The notes beneath the pieces were generated by a model. The model was not told the origin of the DNA. It made no database searches and saw nothing but the letters and a program-made list of their open reading frames with translations. 44,144 nucleotides of DNA from Burkholderiales bacterium (GTDB taxonomy: Bacteria; Pseudomonadota; Gammaproteobacteria; Burkholderiales; Burkholderiaceae_C), in assembly GCA_025350505.1 (NCBI GenBank), contig JANXXS010000417.1, positions 1-44,144 on the forward strand. The letters are read 5' to 3'. Position numbers and translations under genes: made by a program. Of this stretch, positions 43,949 through 44,144 are shown piece by piece; within the stretch, counting starts at the first letter, position 1, and each line of letters starts with the position of its first letter.

Positions 43949-44144
43949 GGCTTGCAGCGAAGAGCGACGCGCGCCTCCGGGTTCATGTCGGCGCAGGTCG
44001 CCGGCGCGGCGCGCAGCATGCGCTCGAGCATCGACTCCGCGGCCACGCACCGGAAGGTCAGGGTCGAGGTTGACATGCCCGTGACCACCAGTTGATCGAT
44101 CAGGCTGGGCGAGTGCAGCACCTCGGCGATGATCTGCATCTGCC
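43945..44144 (-). CDS. Lipoprotein gene, 3' part (continues from the left end)
   Basis: This is the C-terminal part of the lipoprotein that starts at 331. It runs over the circular join, and 44004-44144 duplicates 1-141. The part seen only here encodes the last ~19 residues, ending TCADMNPEARVALRCKP and including two of the four mature-region cysteines. The stop overlaps the start of the 28-aa peptide. Confidence 0.75.
   Translation of the reverse strand, partial: QMQIIAEVLHSPSLIDQLVVTGMSTSTLTFRCVAAESMLERMLRAAPATCADMNPEARVALRCKP
44004..44144. repeat. Terminal direct repeat, right copy
   Basis: Exact copy of 1-141. It should be counted once when the genome is treated as a circle of about 44,003 bp. 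Confidence 0.9.

Noticed and set aside
1-44144. Integrase, transposase, ParAB partition system, single-subunit RNA polymerase, reverse transcriptase (DGR), tRNA genes
   Set aside because: I looked for their motifs in all sizeable frames and for tRNA-like cloverleaf ends and found none. The BPP-1-like structural genes are not accompanied by a DGR here.

Overview
The window is a complete or near-complete genome of a tailed phage with podovirus morphology, assembled as a circle. Positions 1-141 are repeated exactly at 44004-44144, so the unique unit is about 44,003 bp, and a lipoprotein gene that is open at the left edge is completed by the right edge. Base composition is GC-rich. The virion genes look like those of Bordetella phage BPP-1 (Bbp16-type capsid cement, Bbp19-type protein, BPP-1-like major capsid protein), followed by a T7-like tail tube and ejection-protein set. 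This suggests a phage of a high-GC proteobacterium, probably beta- or gamma-. No integrase, RNA polymerase, tRNA, CRISPR array or reverse transcriptase was found. An XRE-type repressor and about twelve dispersed operator-like inverted repeats nevertheless argue for a temperate or once-temperate lifestyle.

Left arm (about 12,350 down to 1 and on into 43,862, all minus strand): a tightly packed early operon, mostly with 4-nt start/stop overlaps. In transcription order it holds the repressor, several small unknown genes, a DUF2800 Cas4-like nuclease, an Enc34/DUF2815 ssDNA-binding protein and DUF1643. Next come two tandem paralogues built of 15-residue ANKEK repeats, a family A DNA polymerase, a winged-helix-like protein, a VRR-NUC nuclease, an SNF2-type helicase and a dATP/dGTP diphosphohydrolase-like protein. 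It ends with a membrane/lipoprotein cluster.

Right arm (12,400 to 43,865, plus strand): a small gene, then a C5-cytosine methyltransferase locus with two further open frames overprinted on it, one a convincing HNH nuclease. A PrimPol-VapE replication protein follows, then a 250-bp AT-rich control region with GGTGGTAAG iterons. After that come small and large terminase, portal, capsid staple, scaffold, major capsid, cement, tail tube proteins A and B, a gp14-like protein, a lytic transglycosylase and a 2332-aa polyvalent ejection protein. A beta-helix tailspike, a lysis cassette (small holin-like, GH19 endolysin, 3-TM holin), a GNAT acetyltransferase and an HTH-metallophosphoesterase complete the arm.

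Regulation can be partly read from the DNA. CTTTACC-N4-GGTAAAG sites are scattered over both arms like the stoperators of cluster A mycobacteriophages. Two rightward promoter candidates share a TTACA...ATATGTAAC architecture. A 14-bp element, GTTCCAATAGGCCA, sits 17-42 bp before four late genes, with a degenerate copy before the small terminase gene. Replication probably combines the PrimPol-VapE protein, the family A polymerase, the helicase, the ssDNA-binding protein and the two PD-(D/E)XK-type nucleases. All functional names rest on motif recognition by eye; no database search was run.
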